A DNA stretch of 34,514 nt from Chromatocurvus sp046260765 (GTDB lineage: Bacteria > Pseudomonadota > Gammaproteobacteria > Pseudomonadales > Halieaceae). The stretch spans positions 1-34,514 of the forward strand of contig JBHEOO010000030.1 of assembly GCA_046260765.1 (NCBI GenBank). The letters are read 5' to 3'. Below the pieces are notes generated by a model, which was given only the letters and a program-made list of their open reading frames with translations, did not search any database and was not told where the DNA came from. Positions 22,948-31,888 of this stretch are shown here, one piece after another (position 1 is the first letter of the stretch; each line of letters opens with the position of its first letter). A program made the translations under genes and the position numbers.

Positions 22948-24981
22948 ATGAAAAGCCAGATATCCGAATTTTGCACCGAGTTCAGCGAAACACTGTTCCC
23001 CCTGTCGCAATTGCTTGGGGACACGGTGTCACAGATGGAGGCCGTAGACACTGCCTCCGAGAAGGAAATCGTCACTGCTTCGTTTTCCAACATCTTTCAC
23101 CGCCTGGAAGCCCTGATAAAGAAAGTGCAGGGGCAGGAGGCGTATGTGCTGCTTTTCGGGCCATTGAAAAGCGGCAAGTCCACTCTGATCAATGCGATCA
23201 GCGCAGGCTACGTGAGCGAGGTGACCAGCCTGCCCGCCTACCCCTGCATGGTGTACCTGAAGTATGGCGAGACACCGTCCTACTCCGTGTTCCGCTATAG
23301 CGGCAAGCGGGAGGAACTCGATTCCCCCGAGGCCTTGAAGCATTTGCTGGAACAAAGCCACCGCACGCTGTCGGAACGTATCCGCGCCATGGACGATTTT
23401 GGCGAGACCTTTGATCCGACGACACACCTGCCCTCCGCCATCCGGCGCGTGCAGGTGGAACTGCCGGCAAAAAACCTGCGGGAGTCCGGCACGGTTCTGG
23501 TGGATACTCCGGGGCTGTACAGCAAAATGAAGTTCGGATACGACTTCATGACACGCGAATTCAGGGACAGCGCCGCCTGCGCGGTATTTGTGGTAAAAAC
23601 GGATAACCTGTTTCTGGAACAGGTGTTCGACGATTTCAATGACCTGCTCGAGCAGTTCAGCCGCGTGTTCGTGGTGATAAACATCGACAAGAACAAGAGC
23701 GATTTACAGGCCGATGGAAGCCTGTCGCCCAGCCTGGAAAGTCGGGACCCGGACAGGATTGTCGAGGCCTTCGAAATGCTCACCATGAGCGCTCCCCTGC
23801 GCCGGGCATCAGAAAGCGGCCGGCTGCACCTGTACCCTATTGACCTGCGCACAGCCGCCGCACGCCGGCTGCAGGCCTCAGCCGCCCCGGTGGAGCCTCT
23901 GACGCCGGAGGATGAGACGGACGGGGAGCCCGACGCGTTTGATGCCTTTCTGAACGACCTGATGAGCTACCTCAACAGCACGGACTACCTGGGGGAGTTC
24001 ATGACTGACACCATCCGCCAGTCGGGAAAGCTCTGTGAGGAAATCAGACAACACTGCGCGACGCATCTGGAAAGCGTGGTGGACGCGGAACAATCCCGTC
24101 AGCGAAAGACCCTGGATGACATCGTTCGGAAAAAAGAAGCGCTTGACGTGACCAGCGCCACCGCCCCCGTGGAATGGATGACCGACACCCTGGACCGACT
24201 GAAGCGGGAGAGGGAGGAAAACGTCAATACCCGCAGCGCGGCGTTCAAGGCCGCTGCGGAACCAGCGATCTCTGCCTGGCTGAAGTCGGATGAAAGCCTG
24301 GAACACCTCAGGTCCACGTTGAAAACGCTGATGGACGAGAGCTGCGAGAGCTTTCTGGCCGATGAGCGCACACGGCTCACGGCGTGTACACGCTCAGCCC
24401 ATGCCGGATTCTCGCTGTCCAGCGCCGAAGCACAGGCGTTTGCCGTACTGGGGGTCGACCTTCCGACCCACGCGAATGAGGCTCTAGGGAGCATCGCATC
24501 GCCAGCACTGGATCCAGAAGTGCAGGGTCCGGACCTCAAGCCATTTCCGGTTCGCATGGGTCTGGCAGACAAGCTCTTGTTCCGCTCCCCCGACACGGTG
24601 CGCAGGAAACTTTTCAAGGATCCGTCCCAGAGCATTTCACCCAAAGCCAAGCGAAACAGGTTGAGGGACGACGCCGACCAGGCAATACTCGCACTGGCCG
24701 CACCGGAACTGCAGGAACGACTGAACCGCCTGTCTCTTGAGATAGGAGAATCCGCGGTAGATGCGTATGTAGAAGGAATCTCCCGGCGGGTACAGGCGGC
24801 CTGCGCGAGGATCGGGAAAGAATTGGATAGCCAGGAAGCTGACGCCCGGCAGACACTGGACAGACTGAAAGAGTTGAAGGAGAAATACCGCGGACTCTCC
24901 GATCTGGCTGAAGAGGTGTCGGTGACCGTTCAAACACTAGAGCAAAGGTACGTCCCGGAACTCGAACAGGCAGAAGTTTGA
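22948..24981 (+). CDS. bacterial dynamin-like GTPase
   Basis: A 677-residue protein. After an N-terminal helical segment, the GTPase domain has the P-loop GPLKSGKST at 71-79, a G2/switch Thr in VTSLPAYPC, G3 DTPG at 186-189 and a G4-like NIDK at 245-248. The remaining ~400 residues are predicted helical with coiled-coil character (ESVVDAEQSRQRKTLDDIVR, LDRLKREREENVNTRSAAF, DRLKELKEKYRGLSDLAEEV), as in dynamin stalks. No transmembrane paddle is evident. A basic stretch near 545-575 (RRKLFKD, SPKAKRNRLRDD) could contact lipid. Members remodel or protect membranes; several act in stress or phage tolerance. It stands alone here without the tandem partner often seen for bacterial dynamins. Confidence 0.82.
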   Translation: MKSQISEFCTEFSETLFPLSQLLGDTVSQMEAVDTASEKEIVTASFSNIFHRLEALIKKVQGQEAYVLLFGPLKSGKSTLINAISAGYVSEVTSLPAYPCMVYLKYGETPSYSVFRYSGKREELDSPEALKHLLEQSHRTLSERIRAMDDFGETFDPTTHLPSAIRRVQVELPAKNLRESGTVLVDTPGLYSKMKFGYDFMTREFRDSAACAVFVVKTDNLFLEQVFDDFNDLLEQFSRVFVVINIDKNKSDLQADGSLSPSLESRDPDRIVEAFEMLTMSAPLRRASESGRLHLYPIDLRTAAARRLQASAAPVEPLTPEDETDGEPDAFDAFLNDLMSYLNSTDYLGEFMTDTIRQSGKLCEEIRQHCATHLESVVDAEQSRQRKTLDDIVRKKEALDVTSATAPVEWMTDTLDRLKREREENVNTRSAAFKAAAEPAISAWLKSDESLEHLRSTLKTLMDESCESFLADERTRLTACTRSAHAGFSLSSAEAQAFAVLGVDLPTHANEALGSIASPALDPEVQGPDLKPFPVRMGLADKLLFRSPDTVRRKLFKDPSQSISPKAKRNRLRDDADQAILALAAPELQERLNRLSLEIGESAVDAYVEGISRRVQAACARIGKELDSQEADARQTLDRLKELKEKYRGLSDLAEEVSVTVQTLEQRYVPELEQAEV

Positions 24982-25016
24982 GCGCTCTTTCATCATAACG
25001 CCACCGCGTGACAGCG

Positions 25017-26921
25017 TTAATCCTCGGGCATAACCTCTACCCGGTCCTTGCCGTCCGCCTTGGCACGGTAGAGTGCTTCATCGACCGCAGCGTACATCGC
25101 GTCTGCTGTCGTGCGGCTACGACTGACGGCAGCCACGCCGATGCTGGCGGTGACGCAAAGCGTGTCGCCACCACTGCTCACAACCTGCAACTCCCTGATC
25201 ACCTCTCGGACACGCTCGGCGACCATAGTGGCGCCATCAAGCCCGGTGCGCGGCAGCAGAAGCAGAAACTCCTCACCGCCAACCCTGGACAGCTCGTCCC
25301 CCGGGCGCAGTAGCGCCGACAGCGCCGTGGCGATCGCCTGCAAGACACTGTCACCCTCGGGATGGCCGTAGCGATCGTTCACGGCCTTGAAGTCATCGAT
25401 ATCCAGGAGCACAAGCGATAGCTCACCTCGCGCCGGATCGAGTTCCTGGAGCCGGGCTTCCAGACGCGCGAAGGCGTGGCGGCGATTGCCGACGCCGGTG
25501 AGCGGATCGCGGATCGAAAGCTCGCGCCAGCGGCGCATGTCACGCAGGCGCCAGAGAACGACTGCACCCAGCACCAGGCCGGCAAAGACAAGGAAAGCCG
25601 TCCAGAGACGTTGCTGGCGCAGGCCCCGACGTTGCGTCTCGAGCTCGAGGGAGCGCACCCTGGCCTGTTCCTGGAGCAGTTCGATACGCAGTGCCTGGCG
25701 CTCGTTTTCAAGTGCCTCACGCCGTGACTGGCGGCGCTCGGACGCATTTTCCTCCTGAAGCGCAATTTTTTTCCCGTGAAAGATCACCATGGCCTCATAG
25801 GCAGCCTCGAAGTTGCCGAGCGCGGCCTCCATATCGGCTTCAATGCGGTGAAGGTCAATCTCCCAACGCGTACCGCGAAGCTCAGCAATGCCAGTGATCG
25901 TCGCCTTGGCTCTCGCCAGGGCTGCACGCGCATCCAATGCGTTCCCGCTTTGAGCGTGACAGACAGCGGCGCGTTTCAATAGCTCTGCCTTATAATCCTC
26001 CGGGCCGATAGCCGAGAGCGCCTCAGCGATCACCACCAGGGCCTGCGCGCAGTCGCCGCGATCACCGTGTGTGCTACCCAGCCCGTAGAGCGCCATGAAA
26101 CGGCCCTGCCCATCGCCGAGCGAAGCCGTCATGTCGCGGTAGCGCTCGAAGGCAGACAGTGCCGCATCGTAGTCACCTGCATAACGATGGGCCGTCGCCA
26201 GACCATACACCGCCTCACCGATGTATACGGCGTAGCCAAGCTGATCGTAATCCTCCAGCGCCAGTCGGTAGTGACTGACGGCGCGCTCGTATTCGTCAAT
26301 ATAGGTGTAAAGAACACCAAATACCTCGTTCACCACCGCGACCAGGAAAGTATCGCCTGACGCAACGGCATCGGCGTGCGCACCCTGTAGTTCCTCAACC
26401 GCCACTTCATGGCGACCTGCCACCGTCTGCGCGTAGGCGAGTTCGGCGCGAACCAGCGTGGCAATACCCGTCAGACCGGCAGACTGTGAGGCTGCGAAAG
26501 TCGCGCCAAGGTGCGCTATCGCCTCGGCATAAGCGCCCGAACGCACCATACGCACGCCGTCGTGCAATTGAAGCATGAGGCGGACGCGCTGCGGCGTGTC
26601 GGAAACGAGCGCATTAACGCCGCGCTGCACGGTATCGGCATAGACCTCGTCGATGTGCAGGTACTGCAGTGACTGCGCCAACAGCAGATAAAAAGCGACT
26701 CGTTCGTTGTCGCCTGCAGACTCCAGGCGACTCTGGATCTGCGCAAGCGACGCCCGAGCCTGCCGCGCTTCTCGCCAGACGCGTGGTTCAAGGGTGAGGA
26801 GTTCTCTTGCAAGTGGCCCCTCCAGGGATTCCGGAAGCAGGCGCGGTTGTGCATTGGTGAAGTGCGCCGACAGAGCGACCAAAGCGAGGAGTGAACGTAG
26901 CAAAAACCGTGTAACGTTCAT
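25017..26921 (-). CDS. diguanylate cyclase with periplasmic TPR sensor
   Basis: A 634-residue inner-membrane protein. I chose the ATG at 26921 because AGGAAG sits nine bases upstream; a TTG three codons earlier abuts it. The order is: signal peptide; ~350 residues of TPR-like repeats (ETYTEAIAHLG-type helices, ERAVSHYRLALEDYDQLGYA, ALSAFERYRDMTASLGD); a coiled coil; one membrane segment (WTAFLVFAGLVLGAVVLW); and a GGDEF domain. The active site reads GGEEF (548-552), and RPGD five residues before it is a normal allosteric I-site. It should make cyclic di-GMP, with product inhibition. The TPR region presumably senses a periplasmic protein or peptide. The convergent dynamin gene ends 35 bp away. 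Confidence 0.93.
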   Translation of the reverse strand: MNVTRFLLRSLLALVALSAHFTNAQPRLLPESLEGPLARELLTLEPRVWREARQARASLAQIQSRLESAGDNERVAFYLLLAQSLQYLHIDEVYADTVQRGVNALVSDTPQRVRLMLQLHDGVRMVRSGAYAEAIAHLGATFAASQSAGLTGIATLVRAELAYAQTVAGRHEVAVEELQGAHADAVASGDTFLVAVVNEVFGVLYTYIDEYERAVSHYRLALEDYDQLGYAVYIGEAVYGLATAHRYAGDYDAALSAFERYRDMTASLGDGQGRFMALYGLGSTHGDRGDCAQALVVIAEALSAIGPEDYKAELLKRAAVCHAQSGNALDARAALARAKATITGIAELRGTRWEIDLHRIEADMEAALGNFEAAYEAMVIFHGKKIALQEENASERRQSRREALENERQALRIELLQEQARVRSLELETQRRGLRQQRLWTAFLVFAGLVLGAVVLWRLRDMRRWRELSIRDPLTGVGNRRHAFARLEARLQELDPARGELSLVLLDIDDFKAVNDRYGHPEGDSVLQAIATALSALLRPGDELSRVGGEEFLLLLPRTGLDGATMVAERVREVIRELQVVSSGGDTLCVTASIGVAAVSRSRTTADAMYAAVDEALYRAKADGKDRVEVMPED

Positions 26922-27012
26922 CCTGGCCAACTTCCTACACCCGCCGGTTCAGCGGGGATCAAAACATCCCTGCATTGGCAGAGACCCCTCAGGCGCCGTC
27001 GCGACGGACCGA

Positions 27013-28575
27013 TCACAAAATGCCTGTCCCATCATTTTCCAGTGCACCCAGAGTTCGAGCCGCGAGGCCCATGCCGGCCTGATACATTGTCAGGTAGGTG
27101 TGCGTAGCGCCTGCCTCGGTAATGCGCGCCACGTGGTCCTCGTGCAGGGCGTGGGAGACGATTGGGCCGGCAAAGCCTTTCGCCCGCAGACTGCGAGCGG
27201 CAACAACCTTGGCCTCGATATCATCCATGGCCAGTACCGCTGCCTTGATGGTAGTCACATCCACGCCACGCCAGAAGTTGCTGTCCTCGGCATCGGCAAA
27301 CACCACGTTGCGGCCGGCGTCCTGGTGAGCGGTGGCCTTATAGGTGTCGCCATCGAGACCCGCCGGTATTTCGCCCTGCTCGCGTAGATGATCATACGCG
27401 GCAGTGCCCGTTCGACCCATGCCGAAAATAAGGATTTCGGCGGCGCCCAGGTTCGTAGGCTGTTCATCCGGATGCATGGCACTGCGCTCGAAGCGCTGCA
27501 GACGGTCCTCGAGGCGCGCAAACAGGGGGTGCGCCATACGGTTCAGCGGCGCGGCGATGACAAAGGAAATGGAAACCGCCAGGGCCAGCGGCACCAGCCA
27601 GTCCTGCAGCACTGCGGCGGCGACGATCAGACCGAACTCGCTGTAAGCAGAGAGGCTGACGGCGGCGAGGAAAGAGGTGCGGGCGCGAAGCCGGAAAGCG
27701 ATGAGCAGAAAGAAAAACAGAATGCCCTTGAGCGGCAGCATGATGCCGACGCCGACAGCGAACAGCAGGGCTTTCATATCCGGCAGGCCGGACATGCCGA
27801 TCTCGAGAAAAAACCCCACCAGGAAAATTTCCCGAAGGGACCAGAGGGATTCCGACAGCTCCATGGCTCGATGGTGGTTGGACAGTAAAACTCCCATGAG
27901 CAAAGCACCGATTTCCGAGCTCAGACCCATGGCCTGAAATCCCATGCCGCCGATGACCAGCGCCAGCATCATGCCCATGAGCACCAGCAGTTCGTCATGA
28001 CCGGCAAAATCCAGCAGCCAATACATCAGTGGCCGCAACAGCGGCAGTCCGAACACAGCCAGGGCCCAGATATTGGGTGTCTGCCCGCTCCACACTGCCA
28101 GTACCACAAGAGCAATGACATCCTGAACGATCAGGATGCCAATGGCGGTGCGGCCATGGAACACCGCCAGCTCACGTTTCGACTCCAGCAGTTTCGCTGC
28201 CAGCACAGTCGAGGAAAAGGACAGCGCAATGGCTAGCAGCAGCGCCGTGTTCCAGTCCAGACCGACAAGATAGAACAACCCGGGGGCGAACACGCCGACG
28301 CTGATGGCGAAGTGCAATAACGCCCCGCCGAGAACCTGTGGTTGGGCAATCTGCCGCAGCTTGAGTTTGAGGCCCACCGTGAACAGGAGAATCAGCACAC
28401 CCAGGTGTGCGACGTAATGCAGAATATTGTCCGTGTCGGACGGCAGGCCGAGGCCGGGACCAAACATATTGATAGCAAAGCCGGCGGCCAGAAAACCCAC
28501 CAGGGGCGGCAGACCGATCTGACGCACGGCCAGGCCGAAGAAAAAAGCGAAGGTGATACAGATGACTTCGAACAT
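27013..28575 (-). CDS. KefB-type cation:proton antiporter with C-terminal NAD-binding domain
   Basis: A 520-residue protein. The ATG at 28575 (MFEVICITFAFFFGLAVRQIG) has AAAAGG upstream; the frame stays open 46 codons further up but with basic, non-membrane sequence. The first ~370 residues form a monovalent cation:proton antiporter-2 domain with many hydrophobic helices, including LLLAIALSFSSTVLAAKLLE, GILIVQDVIALVVLAVW and LSAYSEFGLIVAAAVL. The C-terminal ~150 residues are a Rossmann-like RCK/TrkA_N domain starting ILIFGMGRTGTAAYDHLRE. It probably exports potassium or sodium in exchange for protons under nucleotide control. It lies 91 bp downstream of, and on the same strand as nothing closely coupled, so it may be monocistronic. 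Confidence 0.88.
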   Translation of the reverse strand: MFEVICITFAFFFGLAVRQIGLPPLVGFLAAGFAINMFGPGLGLPSDTDNILHYVAHLGVLILLFTVGLKLKLRQIAQPQVLGGALLHFAISVGVFAPGLFYLVGLDWNTALLLAIALSFSSTVLAAKLLESKRELAVFHGRTAIGILIVQDVIALVVLAVWSGQTPNIWALAVFGLPLLRPLMYWLLDFAGHDELLVLMGMMLALVIGGMGFQAMGLSSEIGALLMGVLLSNHHRAMELSESLWSLREIFLVGFFLEIGMSGLPDMKALLFAVGVGIMLPLKGILFFFLLIAFRLRARTSFLAAVSLSAYSEFGLIVAAAVLQDWLVPLALAVSISFVIAAPLNRMAHPLFARLEDRLQRFERSAMHPDEQPTNLGAAEILIFGMGRTGTAAYDHLREQGEIPAGLDGDTYKATAHQDAGRNVVFADAEDSNFWRGVDVTTIKAAVLAMDDIEAKVVAARSLRAKGFAGPIVSHALHEDHVARITEAGATHTYLTMYQAGMGLAARTLGALENDGTGIL

Positions 28576-28754
28576 TATCGGTGCCTTTTCAGCCGCTGGC
28601 CATGGCAGCGTAGTGGCGATGTTACCGCATTTCTGGGGGGATTTTCGTGCGTTTCTCGCCGGTCGGCGTAAGCGCAACGACATGGACGCCGATGCGTAAG
28701 TGAGGCACTGCAAATACCTGGCTGCTTGCCCCTCTCAGGGGGTAGATGACAGAT

Positions 28755-29351
28755 TCAGCCGTCGTCGGCGATGTCTTCCAGCGCGTCACCATCCAGCAGT
28801 GTCACCTGCCCGCGCTCCATGGCGACGAGATTGGCGGCGGCGAAACGCGCCAGCTGACGGCTGACCACCGCGCGTCCGGATCCGGTCTCGACGGCGAGCT
28901 GCTCGTGGGTCGCAATAACCCTGCCATCACAATTTGCGAGGCGCAGCAGTGCCCGGGCAAGGCGCGCCGTGAACCCCGTCAGGGCAACATCCTCAACCAG
29001 GCGCTCGAAGTCAGTAAAGCGATGGGCGACTGCGGTAAATACCTGGCTGCGAAACGTGCTGTCACTGCCCAGGCGGCGATGAAAATCGGCCGATGAAATA
29101 ACTTCCGCCACAAGCGCCGTCTCCGCGATCCCGCAGGCCGCATAATCACGCCCTTCTACCAGGCAGGAAAAAGTCTGCAGGCAGATATCTCCCCGGGACA
29201 CGCGGTAAAGCACGATCTCGCGTCCGCTCGCGGCGGTCAGCGTGACGCGCAGCGTTCCCTCGTGCAGAACAACAAACCCCCGACAGGGGTCACCCGGTCG
29301 GAAAAGCACCGTGCCAGCCTCGATGCGTTGAGGCACAGTGCTCACCGCCAT
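28755..29351 (-). CDS. Crp/Fnr-family transcriptional regulator
   Basis: A 198-residue regulator from the ATG at 29351, seven bases after the DUF2892 stop, so the two are almost certainly co-transcribed. The N-terminal cyclic-nucleotide-type barrel (GTVLFRPGDPCRGFVVLHEG) is followed by a block with three cysteines (C57, C63, C73) in DICLQTFSCLVEGRDYAACG. Then come the dimer helix and a winged helix (THEQLAVETGSGRAVVSRQL). The recognition helix has Ala161 where Crp and Fnr proteins usually have the base-contacting Glu, so its operator is probably not a standard TGTGA or TTGAT site. The cysteines and linkage to DUF2892 and nearby sulfur genes suggest sensing of reactive sulfur or redox state; this is inference. 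Confidence 0.9.
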   Translation of the reverse strand: MAVSTVPQRIEAGTVLFRPGDPCRGFVVLHEGTLRVTLTAASGREIVLYRVSRGDICLQTFSCLVEGRDYAACGIAETALVAEVISSADFHRRLGSDSTFRSQVFTAVAHRFTDFERLVEDVALTGFTARLARALLRLANCDGRVIATHEQLAVETGSGRAVVSRQLARFAAANLVAMERGQVTLLDGDALEDIADDG

Positions 29352-29358
29352 AGCGGTA

Positions 29359-29559
29359 CTACGACGGTTGCCGGGGTGCAGGACACGTGCGAATACCCAG
29401 AAGGCTGTAGGCGGGACAGACACCGACCAGACCCGTTGCCAGAGGCACAAGGCCCAACCAGCCCCAGGCGGTCTGGGGACCAACAAACACCAGCGACAGA
29501 ATGCCGAGTCCGACGATGGTGCGCAGGACGCGATCGATAGTACCTTCGTTGCGTTGCAT
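29359..29559 (-). CDS. DUF2892 (YgaP-like) small membrane protein
   Basis: A 66-residue protein with AAGGGAGAA eight bases before its ATG. The N-terminus RNEGTIDRVLRTIVGLGIL and the WGWLGLVPLATGLVGVCPAYS block are the DUF2892 signature, giving two membrane helices. Cysteines occur in GVCPAYS and RTCPAP. The same domain is found fused to rhodanese in YgaP, linking it to sulfur chemistry. It leads a two-gene unit with the Crp/Fnr regulator. Confidence 0.9.
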   Translation of the reverse strand: MQRNEGTIDRVLRTIVGLGILSLVFVGPQTAWGWLGLVPLATGLVGVCPAYSLLGIRTCPAPRQPS

Positions 29560-29701
29560 GAAGTTCTCCCTTACTCATTTTCGTTCAGTGTCGTAAAAGT
29601 ATGCCATGGGGATCCAGGATTCGTCGGTGACTTGGTCACACTCCGCCCTCAGATGCGCCTCTTTCTCGACTGTCTTCTGGATGACGCGCCCTAGCCTTGG
29701 C

Positions 29702-31585
29702 TTAAAGTCCATGTAACCTCATGATGTTTTCAATTTCAGACAGGCTGTCCAGATCGTCAATCGTCGACGGCACCGTGTACTCATCGCCATCGGCAACCTG
29801 ACGAATCAACTTACGCAGGATTTTTCCGGAGCGGGTCTTGGGCAGGCGCTGGACCACCAGAGCATGGTTAAAGCAGGCGATAGGGCCAATCTGTTTGCGC
29901 ACCATCGCAATCAATTCCTGTTCCAGCGACTTCTCGTCCGCGTCTACCCCGTCCTTCAGAATAACCAGGCCGGTTGGGGCCTGCCCCTTGATGGGATCTT
30001 TCAGGCCGATCACGACACATTCAGCGACCGCTGGATGCGCCGCAACAATTTCTTCCATTTCACCTGTGGACAGGCGGTGGCCCGCGACATTGATCACGTC
30101 ATCGGTGCGTCCCATGATGAAGACATAGCCTTCGTCATCTATATAGCCGCCATCACCGGTCGTGTAAAAACCGGGCGCATCGCTCAAGTAACCGTCGCGA
30201 AAGCGGTCAAAGTCACGCCAGATAGTTGCGAGACAGCCTGGAGGCAAGGGGAGCCTTATGGCAATGGAACCCTGCTCCCCGGATGGCAGTTGATGCCCTT
30301 CCGTGTCCAGAATCCGGATATCGTAGCCAGGCATCGGCAGCGTTGACGAGCCCGGCTTCGTGGGTTTTTTTTCTATCCCCATGAGATTTCCGCAGATAGC
30401 CCACCCGGTCTCGGTCTGCCACCAGTGATCGACCACGGTCTTGCCGGTTTTCTCGACGGTCCAGTGATAAGTGGGTGGGTCCAGACGCTCACCCGCCATA
30501 AAAATGGTTTTCAGTGCTGACGTGTCGTATTTTCCGAACTCAAGGGCTTCAGCATCTTCTTTTATAATGGCACGGAAAGCAGTCGGTGCTGCGAAAAGAA
30601 CTTTCACGCCGTAGTCAGCGCAGACGCGCCAGAAGGCACCTGAATCCGGCGTACGCACGGGCTTGCCTTCGTAAACGACGGTTGTACAGCCTGCCAGCAG
30701 AGGGGCGTACGCAATATACGAGTGCCCTACTACCCAGCCGACGTCTGAAGCGGCCCAGAAGACTTCTCCCGGGCTAACGTCATAAATGGCTTTCATAGAG
30801 TATTTCAGCGCTACGGCATGTCCGCCATTGTCACGCTGAACCCCCTTGGGCTTGCCCGTGGTGCCTGAGGTGTAAAGAATATAGAGAGGATCGGTTCCCA
30901 TGACCGGCACACAATCCGCTGGCTCCGCTGTGGCCATAGCGTCATGCCAGTCGATATCCTGGTTGTCGATCAACGTCGCGCGCGCCTGAGGGCGCTGCAA
31001 AACAACACTTCGCTGCGGCTTATGCCTTGACAGCCGCAGCGCTTCATCCAGCATCGGCTTGTATTCAATTACTCTCTTGACCTCGACACCACAGGACGCC
31101 GATACCACGACTTTTGGCTCTGCATCGTCAATACGTACCGCGAGCTCACGCGAGGAAAAACCACCAAACACCACAGAGTGAACCGCACCCAGTCGGGCCA
31201 CCGCCAACATCGCAATCAATGCCTCAGGGACCATCGGCATATAAATCACGACACGATCCCCCCGCTCCACGCCCTGCTGCTTGAGAACCCCGGCAAATCG
31301 GGCGACCTGGTCACGCATTTCAGAGTAACTCAGCGTACTGCGGGTGCCCGTGACAGGTGAATCAAAAATAACAGCGGCCTGATCTCCACGCCCCTGTTCA
31401 ATGTGGTAATCCAGGGCCATGTAGGCAGTGTTCATCTCGCCATCGGCAAACCAGCGGTCAATGCCGTTCTCATCCTTCGACAGTACAGTCTGCGGCGGCT
31501 TGTACCAGGGCAAGTCAGCGGCTTTTTCGGCCCAGAACTTTTCCGGATGTTCGATAGACTCTGTGTACTCTGCAAGGTAGGACAT
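29702..31585 (-). CDS. prpE: propionyl-CoA synthetase (PrpE-type acyl-CoA ligase)
   Basis: A 627-residue enzyme. The ATG at 31585 is supported by GAGGAA seven bases upstream. The whole length follows PrpE/acetyl-CoA synthetase: an N-terminal FWAEKAADLPWYKPP block, RGDRVVIYMPMVPEALIAML, AVHSVVFGGFSSRELAVRID, the P-loop YTSGTTGKPKGVQRDNGG, VDHWWQTETGW and GRTDDVINVAGHRLSTGEME. The catalytic lysine lies in LPKTRSGKILRK near the C-terminus, the site acetylated in homologues to switch the enzyme off. It activates propionate (possibly also acetate) to the CoA thioester via an acyl-adenylate. It stands alone; no methylcitrate genes are in the window. The GNAT/HDAC pair 9 kb away could in principle regulate it. 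Confidence 0.92.
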   Translation of the reverse strand: MSYLAEYTESIEHPEKFWAEKAADLPWYKPPQTVLSKDENGIDRWFADGEMNTAYMALDYHIEQGRGDQAAVIFDSPVTGTRSTLSYSEMRDQVARFAGVLKQQGVERGDRVVIYMPMVPEALIAMLAVARLGAVHSVVFGGFSSRELAVRIDDAEPKVVVSASCGVEVKRVIEYKPMLDEALRLSRHKPQRSVVLQRPQARATLIDNQDIDWHDAMATAEPADCVPVMGTDPLYILYTSGTTGKPKGVQRDNGGHAVALKYSMKAIYDVSPGEVFWAASDVGWVVGHSYIAYAPLLAGCTTVVYEGKPVRTPDSGAFWRVCADYGVKVLFAAPTAFRAIIKEDAEALEFGKYDTSALKTIFMAGERLDPPTYHWTVEKTGKTVVDHWWQTETGWAICGNLMGIEKKPTKPGSSTLPMPGYDIRILDTEGHQLPSGEQGSIAIRLPLPPGCLATIWRDFDRFRDGYLSDAPGFYTTGDGGYIDDEGYVFIMGRTDDVINVAGHRLSTGEMEEIVAAHPAVAECVVIGLKDPIKGQAPTGLVILKDGVDADEKSLEQELIAMVRKQIGPIACFNHALVVQRLPKTRSGKILRKLIRQVADGDEYTVPSTIDDLDSLSEIENIMRLHGL

Positions 31586-31703
31586 AGAGCAATTCCTCTT
31601 GTGCACGGTTCTTTAAAGCGCTTAAGCGGGGCGGACATTACCACTGCTCTCGCCTGACCCTGCCAGGGCTGCCGGGTTTGACTATATCAAGCCCGTGGTT
31701 CGC

Positions 31704-31753
31704 TGGCACCTCAGGATGGCACCTCAGGATGGCACTCGGGATGACACTCAGGA
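31704..31753. repeat. short tandem repeat, four units
   Basis: TGGCACCTCAGGA (31704-31716) is repeated exactly at 31717-31729, then as TGGCACTCGGGA (31730-31741) and TGACACTCAGGA (31742-31753). The last two units are one base shorter and diverged, so the array is not entirely recent. Confidence 0.9.
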
Positions 31754-31803
31754 TGAAAAGGGCTGAATCATGAGACCACGAGGAGGGGAAGCCGGCGAGT
31801 GAG

Positions 31804-31850
31804 GGTGACTTTGTCACCGAAACGGCCTGTATTACTGATTAGTCTAGACT
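31804..31850. promoter_or_regulatory. two palindromes upstream of the sulfur cluster
   Basis: GGTGACTTTGTCACC (31804-31818) is a perfect 6-bp inverted repeat with a 3-bp centre. AGTCTAGACT (31841-31850) is a perfect 10-bp palindrome 39 bp before the DsrE-like start. Either could be an operator for the dsrE-rhodanese-yeeE genes. The spacing of the GTGAC/GTCAC arms is one base shorter than a Crp site, so it is not a canonical Crp box. Confidence 0.4.
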
Positions 31851-31888
31851 TCTATCTACCTGATCAATCCAAAAAGGAGTCTTCTCCC

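Larger units (their letters stand above)
31586..31888. other. 303-bp divergent intergenic region with repeats and palindromes
   Basis: This lies between the prpE and DsrE-like starts. It contains a four-unit 12-13 bp tandem repeat (31704-31753), the palindromes GGTGAC-TTT-GTCACC (31804-31818) and AGTCTAGACT (31841-31850), and an AAGCGCTT palindrome (31616-31623) close to the prpE start. No gene or RNA is recognisable in it. Confidence 0.7.

Noticed and set aside
24996..25019. TAACGC / GCGTTA stem between the dynamin and GGDEF genes
   Set aside because: Six-base stem, 12-base loop and no T-run; it also includes the GGDEF stop codon. Too weak to call a terminator.
28729..28741. CCCCT-CTC-AGGGG hairpin downstream of the Crp/Fnr gene
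   Set aside because: Only five base pairs and no following T-run on the minus strand, so termination is not supported.
31804..31818. Canonical Crp binding site
   Set aside because: The GTGA and TCAC arms are five bases apart instead of six, and the local Crp/Fnr regulator lacks the usual recognition Glu.
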